Shown: one piece after another, positions 39,163 through 47,091 of the stretch | Numbering within the stretch: the first letter of the stretch is position 1 | Layout: each line of letters starts with the position of its first letter | Assembly (NCBI RefSeq): GCF_900167025.1 | Contig: NZ_FUXC01000012.1 | Coordinates: 1 to 64,000, forward strand | Direction of reading: 5' to 3' | DNA: 64,000 bases | Source of the DNA: Treponema berlinense | GTDB lineage: Bacteria > Spirochaetota > Spirochaetia > Treponematales > Treponemataceae | Translations under genes and position numbers: made by a program | The notes under the pieces: generated by a model | The model's input: the letters and a program-made list of their open reading frames with translations, nothing else | Told to the model about the DNA's origin: nothing | Database searches by the model: none

Positions 39163-39528
39163 ATGAAAACAGTCTTGTCAGAGTCTAGGCGTTTTACTTT
39201 TGATGAAAGAATAAAGCGTGCTTCAGAATTCAAGAATCTGTTTAAAAACGGGAAAAGAGTGAGCGTTGTTGGGGCAAAATTGTTTTACCTTCCCAACAAC
39301 TTGAAATTCAATAGAATTGGATTTCCTCTTCCCCGTGGTTTTGGTAATGCTGTTGAACGTAACCGTGCAAAGCGGTTTAGCCGAGAAATCTTTAGAAATC
39401 TAAAATCATACCTGAACACTGGCTATGATATGCTTTTTTTAGTGTATCCTCCTGCCGAAAAAGATTCGTTCCACTCGCGGTGTGATCAATTTCAAACATT
39501 ATGTAAAAAAGCTGGACTTTTAAAATAA
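39163..39528 (+). CDS. rnpA: Ribonuclease P protein component
   Basis: The 121-residue basic protein has '[28 protein letters not shown]' at the N-terminus and the RNR motif '[19 protein letters not shown]' (about 63-81), which contacts the catalytic RNA. It supports 5' maturation of tRNAs with the RNase P RNA, which is not encoded in this window. Its stop codon TAA shares its last base with the ATG of yidD (TAATG), so translation is coupled. Confidence 0.95.
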   Translation: MKTVLSESRRFTFDERIKRASEFKNLFKNGKRVSVVGAKLFYLPNNLKFNRIGFPLPRGFGNAVERNRAKRFSREIFRNLKSYLNTGYDMLFLVYPPAEKDSFHSRCDQFQTLCKKAGLLK

Positions 39529-39749
39529 TGCGAAATTTCGTTGTAAAATTTTTGTCTTTTTTTATAAAAGTTTACAGGCTTTGTATTTCGCCACTATTTC
39601 CGAAATGCTGTAGATTTTATCCAAGTTGCTCAGAATATGCACTTTTGGCGTTAAAAAAACATGGTGCTTTTAAGGGTTGTTGTCTTACTGCGAAAAGGAT
39701 TTTAAAATGCAATCCTTTATTTAAGGGCGGTTACGATCCAGTTCCATAA
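39528..39749 (+). CDS. yidD: Membrane protein insertion efficiency factor YidD
   Basis: The 73-residue protein contains the family signature '[58 protein letters not shown]', with the conserved C-R-F-x-P-S-C-S-x-Y and the terminal G-G-x-D-P-V-P. An amphipathic N-terminal helix attaches it to the inner membrane, where it aids YidC-dependent insertion. It overlaps rnpA by one base and precedes yidC by 38 bases, the standard order. Confidence 0.96.
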   Translation: MRNFVVKFLSFFIKVYRLCISPLFPKCCRFYPSCSEYALLALKKHGAFKGCCLTAKRILKCNPLFKGGYDPVP

Positions 39750-39787
39750 CTGAAAAAAACTAAAAAATAAAATTTCCGGAGAAAACA

Positions 39788-41518
39788 ATGGAAAAAAATA
39801 CTGCGTGGGCAATTGGCCTTTCGTCTGTTGTTTTGATTGGATTTTTCTTTTTGCAGACTTATTTTATGCCAAAGCCGCAGCCTGTAACTCAGAAAAATGA
39901 AACTACTGCTGTTGAAGCTGCCGCTGAAAATTCAGAAAGTATTGAAAAAAATATTCCTGAAAAAATTGGCATTGTAAATTCACAGAATTCGGATTCTCTT
40001 GCAGAAGAAAATTTCACACTCGAAACAAATAAAGTAAAAGTTACTTTTACAAATCGTGGTGGCGATATTATCAGTTATGAATTAAAAGACCACATCGATT
40101 CAGATACAAACGGTTTTATTCAGATGGCAGATAATATTACCGATTCTAACCGGGCATTTGCAATTTCTATCGGTGGCGCTGAAAATTCAATCGTAAACGA
40201 TATTTTTGTTTCTAAAAAAATTGATGACAATAAAATCGGATTTTTCAAAAATTATGTTGTAAATAATCCGGACGGTTCTAAAGGCGAATTTACTCTCGTA
40301 AAAACATACACCTTTAATCCAAACGATTATGTTTTTAAGCTTGATGTTACAGTTGCTCCTGGAGAAAATTTTCAAGGCTTGGATTTAAACGGTTCAAGTT
40401 ATTCGTTGAGAACTTCTCCTCAGATGGGACCTTTTTATAATCCAAAAGTTAATCGCTACGAAAATCGTCAGTTTATTTCATACAACGGCAAAAATAAAAA
40501 AAGAATTATTCTTGGCACAAACCAGACAAAATCTTACGAAAAAGAATGGAACTGGGTTTCTATGGCAGGAAAATATTTTGAAGTTTTGCTCTGCCCTTCT
40601 GACAGTTCTTCGATGAACAGTAAAGTTACCTATTCTTCAAAAACTGAACTAAAAGATAAAACAGACGCTCAGGCGATTGTTTCCCGCAAATCTGTAGATG
40701 CAAATGGTTCTAACGATACATATTACGTTTATGTTGGACCTCGCAACGAAAAAGATTTGAGAATTTACAACGTACCGGAAAACAACGTTTGGAAACTTGA
40801 TGGAGTTCGTTTTGACAACAGTATTCAGACAAGCGGATTTTTAAGCTGGCTTGAAATTGTTCTTAAATTCTTGCTGGAAATGATAAATAAACTTGTTCAT
40901 AACTGGGGCGTTTCTATCATAATCGTCACAGCAATTTTGAAGTTTGCAATGTTCCCTATTACAGCTAAAACTGCAAAAAGTACGGTAAAAATGCAGGCTT
41001 TGCAGCCAAAAATGCAGGCTTTGCAGGAAAAGTACAGGGATAATCCGCAAAAACTCAACGAGCAGACAATGAAGCTTTATAAAGAAATTGGTTATAATCC
41101 GCTTTCTGGATGTTTGCCAATGCTTTTCCAGTTTGTAATTTTGTTTGCAATGTACAATTTGTTTAACAATTATTTTGAATTCCGTGGAGCAAGTTTTATT
41201 CCTGGATGGATTAGCGACTTGAGCGCTGGTGACCATGTGGCAACATTGAAATTCAATCTGCCTTTCCTTGGAAATCAAATCAGAATTTTGCCGGTAATTT
41301 ATGTAATCAGCCAGCTTTTGTTTGGAAAAATTACACAAAACGGTGGAACTACTGCTGGTCAGAGTGCTATGCAGATGAAGATGATGATGTACGGTATGCC
41401 GATTTTGTTCTTCTTCCTGTTCTACAATGCTCCGTCTGGACTTTTGCTTTACTGGACAGTCAGCAACTTGATTCAGCTTGGACAGCAGTTGTACATCAAC
41501 GCAAAAATAAAAAAATAA
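39788..41518 (+). CDS. yidC: Membrane protein insertase YidC
   Basis: The 576-residue protein has an N-terminal membrane anchor ('TAWAIGLSSVVLIGFFFLQTYF'), a large periplasmic beta-supersandwich (about 60-345) typical of Gram-negative YidC, then the five-helix insertase core from about 355 ('NWGVSIIIVTAILKFAMFPITAKT'). The hydrophilic-groove Arg region is near 'AMFPITAKTAKSTVKMQALQPKMQALQEKYRDNPQK', with 'GGCLPMLFQ'-like 'NPLSGCLPMLFQF' following. It inserts proteins with or without SecYEG. CCGGAG precedes the ATG. A terminator lies immediately downstream. Confidence 0.97.
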   Translation: MEKNTAWAIGLSSVVLIGFFFLQTYFMPKPQPVTQKNETTAVEAAAENSESIEKNIPEKIGIVNSQNSDSLAEENFTLETNKVKVTFTNRGGDIISYELKDHIDSDTNGFIQMADNITDSNRAFAISIGGAENSIVNDIFVSKKIDDNKIGFFKNYVVNNPDGSKGEFTLVKTYTFNPNDYVFKLDVTVAPGENFQGLDLNGSSYSLRTSPQMGPFYNPKVNRYENRQFISYNGKNKKRIILGTNQTKSYEKEWNWVSMAGKYFEVLLCPSDSSSMNSKVTYSSKTELKDKTDAQAIVSRKSVDANGSNDTYYVYVGPRNEKDLRIYNVPENNVWKLDGVRFDNSIQTSGFLSWLEIVLKFLLEMINKLVHNWGVSIIIVTAILKFAMFPITAKTAKSTVKMQALQPKMQALQEKYRDNPQKLNEQTMKLYKEIGYNPLSGCLPMLFQFVILFAMYNLFNNYFEFRGASFIPGWISDLSAGDHVATLKFNLPFLGNQIRILPVIYVISQLLFGKITQNGGTTAGQSAMQMKMMMYGMPILFFFLFYNAPSGLLLYWTVSNLIQLGQQLYINAKIKK

Positions 41519-41526
41519 ATTTAAAA

Positions 41527-41557
41527 AACGTCTCTAAATTTTTTGGAGATGTTTTTT
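41527..41557 (+). terminator. Intrinsic terminator of the rpmH-yidC operon
   Basis: ACGTCTCTAAA pairs with TTTGGAGATGT (two G-T wobbles) around a short loop and is followed by a run of T. It separates yidC from jag, which needs its own promoter or read-through. Confidence 0.85.
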
Positions 41558-41617
41558 TATTGGATGTGGAAGTTATTCAAAAAATTTTGCACATTCAATA
41601 CGCACATGGAGAAATAA

Positions 41618-42325
41618 ATGAATTACGAATTTGAAGGAAAAAACGAAAAAGAAGCTATTGAAAAAGCTGCTGCCGAACTTGGTCTTGAACGTGATGAATT
41701 TGATGTAGAAATTATTGAAACACAGAAAAAATCACTTTTTAAGGCAGGCTATGTAAAAATTCGCATTACACCTGTAAAAGAAACAAATGTAAATTCTGAC
41801 AGCGGACGTTCTTATGACCCTGAAAATGTTGCAAAAAGAACTGTTACAAATCCGCTTGCGCAGGATGATTTTGAGCAGAAACTTATTGATTTTATAAACG
41901 AAATAATTTCTAAAATGGGATATGAAGCCGCAGTTCAAATTTCTTTCCGCGAAGACAAAAAAATTGGAATTAAACTTACTTCTGAAGCTTCTTCAATTTT
42001 GATTGGTCGCCGTGGTAAAAATCTTGATGCCCTTCAGTTGCTTGCAAACGTTTATGCAGGACATCTTGGACGTGAAGATGTACGTGTAATTCTCGATACA
42101 GAAAATTATCGCGTTCGTCGTGAAGAAAACCTCGTTCATCTTGCTTACAACACAGCAGACAAAGTTCGCTCAACACACAAATCAATTTTGCTTGAACCAA
42201 TGAATCCTTTTGAACGCCGTTTGATTCACACTACTCTCAATGATGTTCCAGAAGTTGAAACAATCAGCGAAGGCGAAGGACTTTACAAGCAGGTTCGTGT
42301 AATTTTTAAGGGACAAACTTTTTAA
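41618..42325 (+). CDS. jag: RNA-binding protein Jag/KhpB
   Basis: The 235-residue protein has the three expected modules. The Jag_N domain is 'YEFEGKNEKEAIEKAAAELGLERDEFDVEII' (1-35). The KH domain contains 'SILIGRRGKNLDALQLLANVYAG' (the GxxG loop reads GRRG, about 128-150). The R3H domain is 'AYNTADKVRSTHKSILLEPMNPFERRLIHTTLND' with R-x-x-x-H. It is a cytoplasmic RNA chaperone that pairs with KhpA in other bacteria and sits beside yidC almost universally. GGAG precedes the ATG. Its stop overlaps the next gene's ATG (TAATG). Confidence 0.95.
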   Translation: MNYEFEGKNEKEAIEKAAAELGLERDEFDVEIIETQKKSLFKAGYVKIRITPVKETNVNSDSGRSYDPENVAKRTVTNPLAQDDFEQKLIDFINEIISKMGYEAAVQISFREDKKIGIKLTSEASSILIGRRGKNLDALQLLANVYAGHLGREDVRVILDTENYRVRREENLVHLAYNTADKVRSTHKSILLEPMNPFERRLIHTTLNDVPEVETISEGEGLYKQVRVIFKGQTF

Positions 42326-43128
42326 TGAATTTGATGAATAGACGGAATTTTTTGTTTACAGGTTTATTTTTTCTTTTTTTTGGGCAAATTTTTTGTCAGG
42401 AACAGAATAATTTCTTAAAAGATGAAATTTATGCAGAATTAAAAGAAAAAGGCTCTATAAAACATTTAATTCAGTCTAAAGATGGTTTTGAACTTTCTCT
42501 TACTCCGGATACAGAATTTTGTAAACGCGCGGCAAATGCGTGGAATCTTTCTGAAAATCCAAATTTAGTTTCTGAAAACTTGTTTTTAATAAGCAAGGAA
42601 GAATTAAAAGAAAAAAGTTCAAATCCTGAAAATGCAGAAGTTTCGATGGGCAAGGTTTCTAAAATTGTGCGTTCGATTTCCAAAATGAAAGGAATGCAAT
42701 ATTTTTCAAACGGAGCTCAGCGTTGGGAAACACTTTATCATCAGGCTTATGTTTGCAAATCTGTAAAAGAAAAAAACGAGCCTTTGCCAGATGTGCTTGA
42801 AGGTTCTGCTGACGGCTTGAAAATTTTTGCGTTTTTGGAAGACAATTCGTTTGGAAAAAGTGTTTATTCTCTCGAATATGCGCAAACCGAGCAAGAAATT
42901 GGATTTTTTCTGACAAATGCAGAAAGCTGGACTTATGCTTTTGTAAAAGCCCTTAATCCTGAAAATGTAAAAATAAATATGGTTGTAATTGACAATGGAG
43001 ATTCGTTCATCGTTTACATGGTTCTTTTTGCTAAGCACAAAAAAGTTCCTCTTTTGGGAGAAAGAATTCAAAAATCACTTGCAAATAGAATCGATGCAAT
43101 TTTCAACTGGTTTACATTGCAATTTTAA
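42325..43128 (+). CDS. Secreted protein of unknown function, 267 aa
   Basis: The start [27 protein letters not shown] is an export signal with a likely signal-peptidase site near residue 25; Cys24 could alternatively be lipidated. The first ATG overlaps the jag stop codon, and a second in-frame ATG is three codons later. The mature part is soluble and mixed alpha/beta with '[21 protein letters not shown]' and '[48 protein letters not shown]'. I recognise no characterised family; similar proteins next to jag may be spirochaete-specific. Its operon with jag and the downstream immunophilin suggests a periplasmic partner role, which is inference. Confidence 0.8.
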   Translation: MNLMNRRNFLFTGLFFLFFGQIFCQEQNNFLKDEIYAELKEKGSIKHLIQSKDGFELSLTPDTEFCKRAANAWNLSENPNLVSENLFLISKEELKEKSSNPENAEVSMGKVSKIVRSISKMKGMQYFSNGAQRWETLYHQAYVCKSVKEKNEPLPDVLEGSADGLKIFAFLEDNSFGKSVYSLEYAQTEQEIGFFLTNAESWTYAFVKALNPENVKINMVVIDNGDSFIVYMVLFAKHKKVPLLGERIQKSLANRIDAIFNWFTLQF

Positions 43129-43141
43129 TTGGGAGAAATAT

Positions 43142-44176
43142 ATGAAAACTAGATTTTTTGCGGCAATATTTTGCTTTCTAACAATCGGTTTTGGAGGATG
43201 TAAAACAATGGATAAAGAATTAAAAGCTATTGAAGGAAAAGACGGTGTTTTTGCAATAATGGAAACTTCAAAAGGTTCAATTGTTCTTGAACTTTTTTAT
43301 GAAAAAACACCTTTGACAGTAACAAACTTTGTCGGTCTTTCTGAAGGAACCTTGGACGTTTGCAAAGGAAAACATTTTTACGACGGATTGAAATTTCACC
43401 GTGTAATTGCAGATTTTATGATCCAGGGCGGAGATCCGGAAGGAACAGGAAGAGGCGGCCCAGGTTATCGTTTTGCAGATGAATGTTTTGACGATTTGAC
43501 TTTTGACAAGCCTGGTTATCTTGCAATGGCAAACGCCGGTCCGGGAACAAACGGTTCTCAGTTTTTTATTACACATGTTCCGACAACTTGGTTGAACGGA
43601 AAACATACAATTTTTGGACAAGTTGTAAATGCTGACAGTCAGAAAGTTGTAAATGATGTAAAACAGGATGATAAGATTGAAAAAATAACTATCGTTCGTC
43701 AGGGAGAAAAAGCAAAGAGTTTTACTGCTACTCAGGCAGATTTTGACAGACTTGAAGGCGAAGTAAAAGCAAAGGCTGCAGAAGCAAAAAAAGCTGCAAA
43801 TGCAAAGAAAATTGCAGAAGTTGAAAAGAATTTCCCTGGTTTTGCAGTTGATGCAAACGGAATTTATTGGAAAACAACAAAAGCCGGAAACGGTGTAAAG
43901 ATTGGCGGACGCAAAAACGTTGCCTGCGAATACAAAGGATATTTGGTTGATGGCCGTGTGTTTGATCAGTCGGCTGGACGCGGTCCATTGGAATTTGTTA
44001 CAGCAAGTGGCCAGATGATTCCGGGATTTGATATTATGGTTCAGGATATGTCACTTGGCGAAAAAAGAACTGTTGTAATTCCTTCAGATTTTGCTTATGG
44101 CGATCAAGGTTATCCTGGAGTAATTCCTGGCGGTGCTTATATTGCATTTGACATTGAAGTTGTAAAAGCAAGGTAA
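43142..44176 (+). CDS. Dual-domain peptidyl-prolyl isomerase lipoprotein (cyclophilin-FKBP fusion)
   Basis: The 344-residue protein has a lipoprotein signal (FGGC, Cys20). A cyclophilin domain (about 35-185) carries '[27 protein letters not shown]', '[18 protein letters not shown]' and '[12 protein letters not shown]', including the catalytic Arg and F-x-x-x-Q residues. A Lys/Ala-rich helical linker (about 200-235) leads to a C-terminal FKBP domain (about 240-344) with '[23 protein letters not shown]', '[50 protein letters not shown]'. Both active sites look intact. It should speed prolyl isomerisation of exported proteins. Such dual immunophilins are reported from Treponema and Flavobacterium. 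GGGAG supports ATG 43142; a longer frame from 42989 lies inside the previous gene. Confidence 0.94.
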   Translation: MKTRFFAAIFCFLTIGFGGCKTMDKELKAIEGKDGVFAIMETSKGSIVLELFYEKTPLTVTNFVGLSEGTLDVCKGKHFYDGLKFHRVIADFMIQGGDPEGTGRGGPGYRFADECFDDLTFDKPGYLAMANAGPGTNGSQFFITHVPTTWLNGKHTIFGQVVNADSQKVVNDVKQDDKIEKITIVRQGEKAKSFTATQADFDRLEGEVKAKAAEAKKAANAKKIAEVEKNFPGFAVDANGIYWKTTKAGNGVKIGGRKNVACEYKGYLVDGRVFDQSAGRGPLEFVTASGQMIPGFDIMVQDMSLGEKRTVVIPSDFAYGDQGYPGVIPGGAYIAFDIEVVKAR

Positions 44177-44212
44177 CTAACAAGCATTAGTTAAACTAAC
44201 AACAGGTAGTCT

Positions 44213-44254
44213 AAAAGTCCGTTTGATTCTTTTGAATTGAACGGACTTTTTTTG
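44213..44254 (+). terminator. Intrinsic terminator of the jag operon
   Basis: AAAAGTCCGTT (44213-44223) pairs with AACGGACTTTT (44240-44250), followed by more T. Just upstream (44175-44210) are two relatives of the ACTAAC palindrome. Confidence 0.9.
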
Positions 44255-44300
44255 CAAAATTTGCAATTTTTAAGTGAATTTTGTGGAAAAATAAGTTCTA

Positions 44301-44440
44301 CGCCGGATGCGTAAGGCGTAAGTTTTTGGCGTCTATAAGCCGCCAAAAATGCAGCAAAGGCGGAACCTGAAGCAGCCGGTTTTTGAGAAAAAAGAACACC
44401 GACGGTCGATTTTTATTTTTAAGGGAAATGCCGTCCAAAA
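44301..44440 (+). repeat. GC-rich dispersed intergenic repeat, copy E
   Basis: CGCCGGATGCG...GGCGTAAG and AGCAAAGGCGGAACCTG-AAGCAGCCGG form the GC block, and GGGAAATGCCGTCCAAAA (about 44423-44440) is the tail. Copy F (46867-47020) is its reverse-strand counterpart with the same AACCTGAAGCAGCCGG core and the same tail. The tail ATG is the likely start codon of the next gene. Confidence 0.8.
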
Positions 44441-45225
44441 AAATTGACTATAAAACAAAACTTGAGTATTTTAGAAAAATGAGTGTATTTTTAATTGTTG
44501 AGTTTTTATTTTTTGCTGGAAGTCTTATTGGCTGGGGAATTGAAGTTGTCTGGCGACGTTTTTTTAGCAGCAACAATCCTGAAAAAAAATGGATTAATCC
44601 GGGATTTTTGATTGGGCCTTATTTGCCGCTTTACGGTTTTTCGCTTACGATTTTGTTTTTGCTGAGTTTTATTGATGTAAGTTTTGTGGAAAACGCATTT
44701 GCGAGAAAAATTGTGCTTTTTGTGCTTATGGCGTTTTGCATTACGCTTTTTGAGTATATTGCCGGCTTGATTTTTATAAAAGGAATGAAAATTAAACTTT
44801 GGGATTATTCAAATTGCAGGGGAAATATTCAGGGAATAATTTGCCCTCTCTATACTGTTTTTTGGTGGATTTTAAGCGCGGTTTACTATTTTTTTATTCA
44901 TCCGAGAATTTTGTCGTGGCTTGCCTGGTTTACAAATCATCTGACTTTTTGCATGGTGATTGGTTTTTTTTACGGTGTTTTTACGGTTGATGTTGTTTAT
45001 TCGTTAAATCTTATGGCAAAAATCAGAAAATTTGCAAAGGAAAGCAAATTTATAGTCCGGCTTGAAAATTTGCAGCAGCAGATTAGAAAAGCGAGCGAAG
45101 AAAATAAAGAAAAAATACACTTCTGGCTGTCTACAAAATCAGAATCGCTGGAATTAAAAGACGCTGTTGAAAAACTTAAAGAAAAGTTTGAATTTGAAAA
45201 AAAGAAGTTTGAAAAGCAAAAATAG
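44428..45225 (+). CDS. ABC_trans_CmpB-type membrane protein (putative ABC transporter permease)
   Basis: The protein (265 residues from ATG 44428) has about five or six transmembrane helices. It shows the PF06541 hallmark 'AGSLIGWGIEVVWRRFF...NPGFLIGPYLPLYGF', later 'LWDYSNCRGNIQGIICPLYTVFWW', and a charged coiled C-terminal tail. The family is annotated as a type IV ABC transporter permease, but its transport role is unproven. Start choice is uncertain: ATG 44428 lies inside the tail of repeat copy E, a TTG at 44383 lies within its spacer, and ATG 44479 begins the first hydrophobic segment. It is monocistronic with a strong terminator after it. Confidence 0.85.
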   Translation: MPSKKIDYKTKLEYFRKMSVFLIVEFLFFAGSLIGWGIEVVWRRFFSSNNPEKKWINPGFLIGPYLPLYGFSLTILFLLSFIDVSFVENAFARKIVLFVLMAFCITLFEYIAGLIFIKGMKIKLWDYSNCRGNIQGIICPLYTVFWWILSAVYYFFIHPRILSWLAWFTNHLTFCMVIGFFYGVFTVDVVYSLNLMAKIRKFAKESKFIVRLENLQQQIRKASEENKEKIHFWLSTKSESLELKDAVEKLKEKFEFEKKKFEKQK

Positions 45226-45230
45226 ATTAA

Positions 45231-45280
45231 AAAAGCCTTTGCACTTGGTTTTTAAGAACTTTGTGCAAAGGCTTTTATTT
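45231..45280. terminator. Intrinsic terminator, convergent genes
   Basis: AAAAGCCTTTGCAC (45231-45244) pairs with GTGCAAAGGCTTTT (45263-45276), followed by ATTTTAG. It can serve the CmpB-type gene and, on the other strand, uxaC. Confidence 0.9.
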
Positions 45281-45292
45281 TAGCAGTTATTT

Positions 45293-45308
45293 ACTAACGA
45301 ACGTTAGT
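45293..45308. repeat. ACTAACG-AA-CGTTAGT palindrome
   Basis: A perfect 7-bp inverted repeat with a 2-base centre between the terminator and the uxaC stop. Near-relatives lie in the 3' ends of eamA and hrpB, inside hrpB and the DUF1848 gene, after the immunophilin gene and in the origin region. Confidence 0.7.
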
Positions 45309-45334
45309 TCATTCTACTAAAGACTTTAGAAATT

Positions 45335-46744
45335 TTATTTTCCAAAGTAGTTGAGAGCATTTCCGAACGAAATGTCTTTTACGATTTTTGTGAGCATTTC
45401 CATGTCGTTTGGATATTCACCGTTTTCAACCCAAGTTCCAATGATATTGCAGAGAATTCTTCTGAAATATTCGTGACGAGAGTATGAAAGGAATGAGCGT
45501 GAGTCTGTCAACATTCCGACAAATGCTGGAATCATGCCGAGGTTTCCGAGAACCTTAATCTGCTGTTCCATTCCGTCTTTATGATCACAGAACCACCAGC
45601 CTGAACCGAGCTGGATTTTTCCTTTAATTCCGCTGCCCTGGAAACAACCCATGATTGTTCCGATTGAGTAGTAATCTTTTGGATTGAGTGTGTAGAGAAT
45701 TGTTTTTGGAGTTCCGCCGGCAGCTTCGATCAAGGAAAGAAGACCTGCGAGATTTTCTGCGATTGGTTTGTCGTGAGAACCGTCAAATCCTGTATCTGGA
45801 CCGAGTTTTTTGAACATTGCCTTGTTGTTGTCGCGGATTGCGTTCATATGCCACTGCTGAACGATTCCTCTCTGTTCGTAAGCGCGTCCAAGAGCTACGA
45901 GAACTTTTGTCTTGTAAGCTTCAGCTTCGGCTTCAGAAATAACTTCGCCGTTGATGGCGCGGGCAACTACTGCGTCGATATTTGCATCAGAATCAACTTT
46001 GCATGGTGGATATTCGAGAGCGTGGTCAGAAGCACGGCAGCCATTTTCGATAAAGTAATCGAGGCGTTTGATCAGAGCGGCAATTACATCGTCAGAAGTT
46101 TTAATGTTGATTCCAGAAACTTCTGAAAGTTTTGCAATGTAGTCTTTGTATGTCGGAAGGTTGATGTTGAGAGCCTTGTCTGGACGATAAGACGGGCGAA
46201 CTTTAGTTTCAATTTTTCCGATTGGAGCTGTTCCTGCAGCGATTGCCTTGTGATATTCAAGAGAATCAATAGGATCGTCAGTTGTTCCAACTGCATAAAC
46301 GTGGAATTTCTTGAAAATTCCCTTTACAGAAAGTTCGTCAGACTGAAGCATTGCATTTGCTTTTTCCCAGATGCGTGGAGCAGATTCAACTGTCAAAGGC
46401 TCGTAAATTCCAAAATAGCGCTGGAGTTCGAGATGTGTCCAGTGGTAAAGAGGGTTTCCGATAAGGTGTTCGATTGTTTCTGCCCACTTAAGGAATTTTT
46501 CATAATCAGGTTTGTCGCCAGTAATATAATCTTCAGTGATTCCGTAAGTTCTCATCTGACGCCATTTGTAATGGTCACCACCGAGCCAAATCTCTGTAAG
46601 GTTTTTGAATTTTTTGTTTTCAGCAATCTGAGCTGGAATAAGGTGACAGTGATAGTCCCAAAGTGGCTCGTCTTTGCAGGCTTCAAAAAGTTTTTGTGCT
46701 GTTTTTGTGTCCAGCAGGAAGTTTTTGTCCATGAATTTTTTCAT
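45335..46744 (-). CDS. uxaC: Glucuronate isomerase (uronate isomerase)
   Basis: The 469-residue enzyme converts galacturonate to tagaturonate and glucuronate to fructuronate, the first cytoplasmic step of uronate breakdown. It is an amidohydrolase-fold enzyme with 'LWDYHCHLIPAQIAENK' (metal-ligand His-x-His), 'GVVQQWHMNAIRDNN'-like 'GIVQQWHMNAIRDNN', 'GFDGSHDKPIA' and 'LTDSRSFLSYSRHEYFRRILCN', all UxaC signatures. ATG 46744 has GGAG seven bases upstream; the longer TTG start at 46756 overlaps that site. It is separated from uxaA and uxaB, which perform the next steps, by addB-addA and an acetyltransferase gene. Confidence 0.97.
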   Translation of the reverse strand: MKKFMDKNFLLDTKTAQKLFEACKDEPLWDYHCHLIPAQIAENKKFKNLTEIWLGGDHYKWRQMRTYGITEDYITGDKPDYEKFLKWAETIEHLIGNPLYHWTHLELQRYFGIYEPLTVESAPRIWEKANAMLQSDELSVKGIFKKFHVYAVGTTDDPIDSLEYHKAIAAGTAPIGKIETKVRPSYRPDKALNINLPTYKDYIAKLSEVSGINIKTSDDVIAALIKRLDYFIENGCRASDHALEYPPCKVDSDANIDAVVARAINGEVISEAEAEAYKTKVLVALGRAYEQRGIVQQWHMNAIRDNNKAMFKKLGPDTGFDGSHDKPIAENLAGLLSLIEAAGGTPKTILYTLNPKDYYSIGTIMGCFQGSGIKGKIQLGSGWWFCDHKDGMEQQIKVLGNLGMIPAFVGMLTDSRSFLSYSRHEYFRRILCNIIGTWVENGEYPNDMEMLTKIVKDISFGNALNYFGK

Positions 46745-46866
46745 ATCTAACTCCAAAAAATAATTTTACGATTCCAAATTTTAGAATCACAATCACTAAT
46801 ATTTTAGTACGATTTTAGAAAATTGTACACGAGGCAAACAAAAATGAACTTTTTCTAAAAAAAATT

Positions 46867-47020
46867 TATGAAAATTTTGGACGGCATTTCCCTCAAAAAA
46901 AATAATTTTTTTTATTGCGAAACATTTTCTTAAAAACCGGCTGCTTCAGGTTCCGCTTTGCTTCATTTTTGACGGCTCAACCGCCGCCAAAAACCTGGGC
47001 CTTGCGCATCCGGCGTAAGT
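46867..47020 (-). repeat. GC-rich dispersed intergenic repeat, copy F
   Basis: Reverse-strand partner of copy E: on the minus strand it reads CGCCGGATGCGCAAGG, GGAACCTGAAGCAGCCGG and, after an AT spacer, GGGAAATGCCGTCCAAAAT. Copies E and F thus form inverted repeats about 2.5 kb apart flanking the CmpB-type gene and uxaC. It fills most of the 335-bp gap before addB. Confidence 0.8.
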
Positions 47021-47091
47021 TTTTCTGTTTCGCGATTATAAAAATCGTAGTATAATTTAAATTCTTTTGAAAAAAGGTTGGCAGAATAAAA

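Noticed and set aside
42989-43141. N-terminal extension of the cyclophilin-FKBP gene
   Set aside because: The extension lies inside the preceding gene and would bury a clear lipoprotein signal at 43142.
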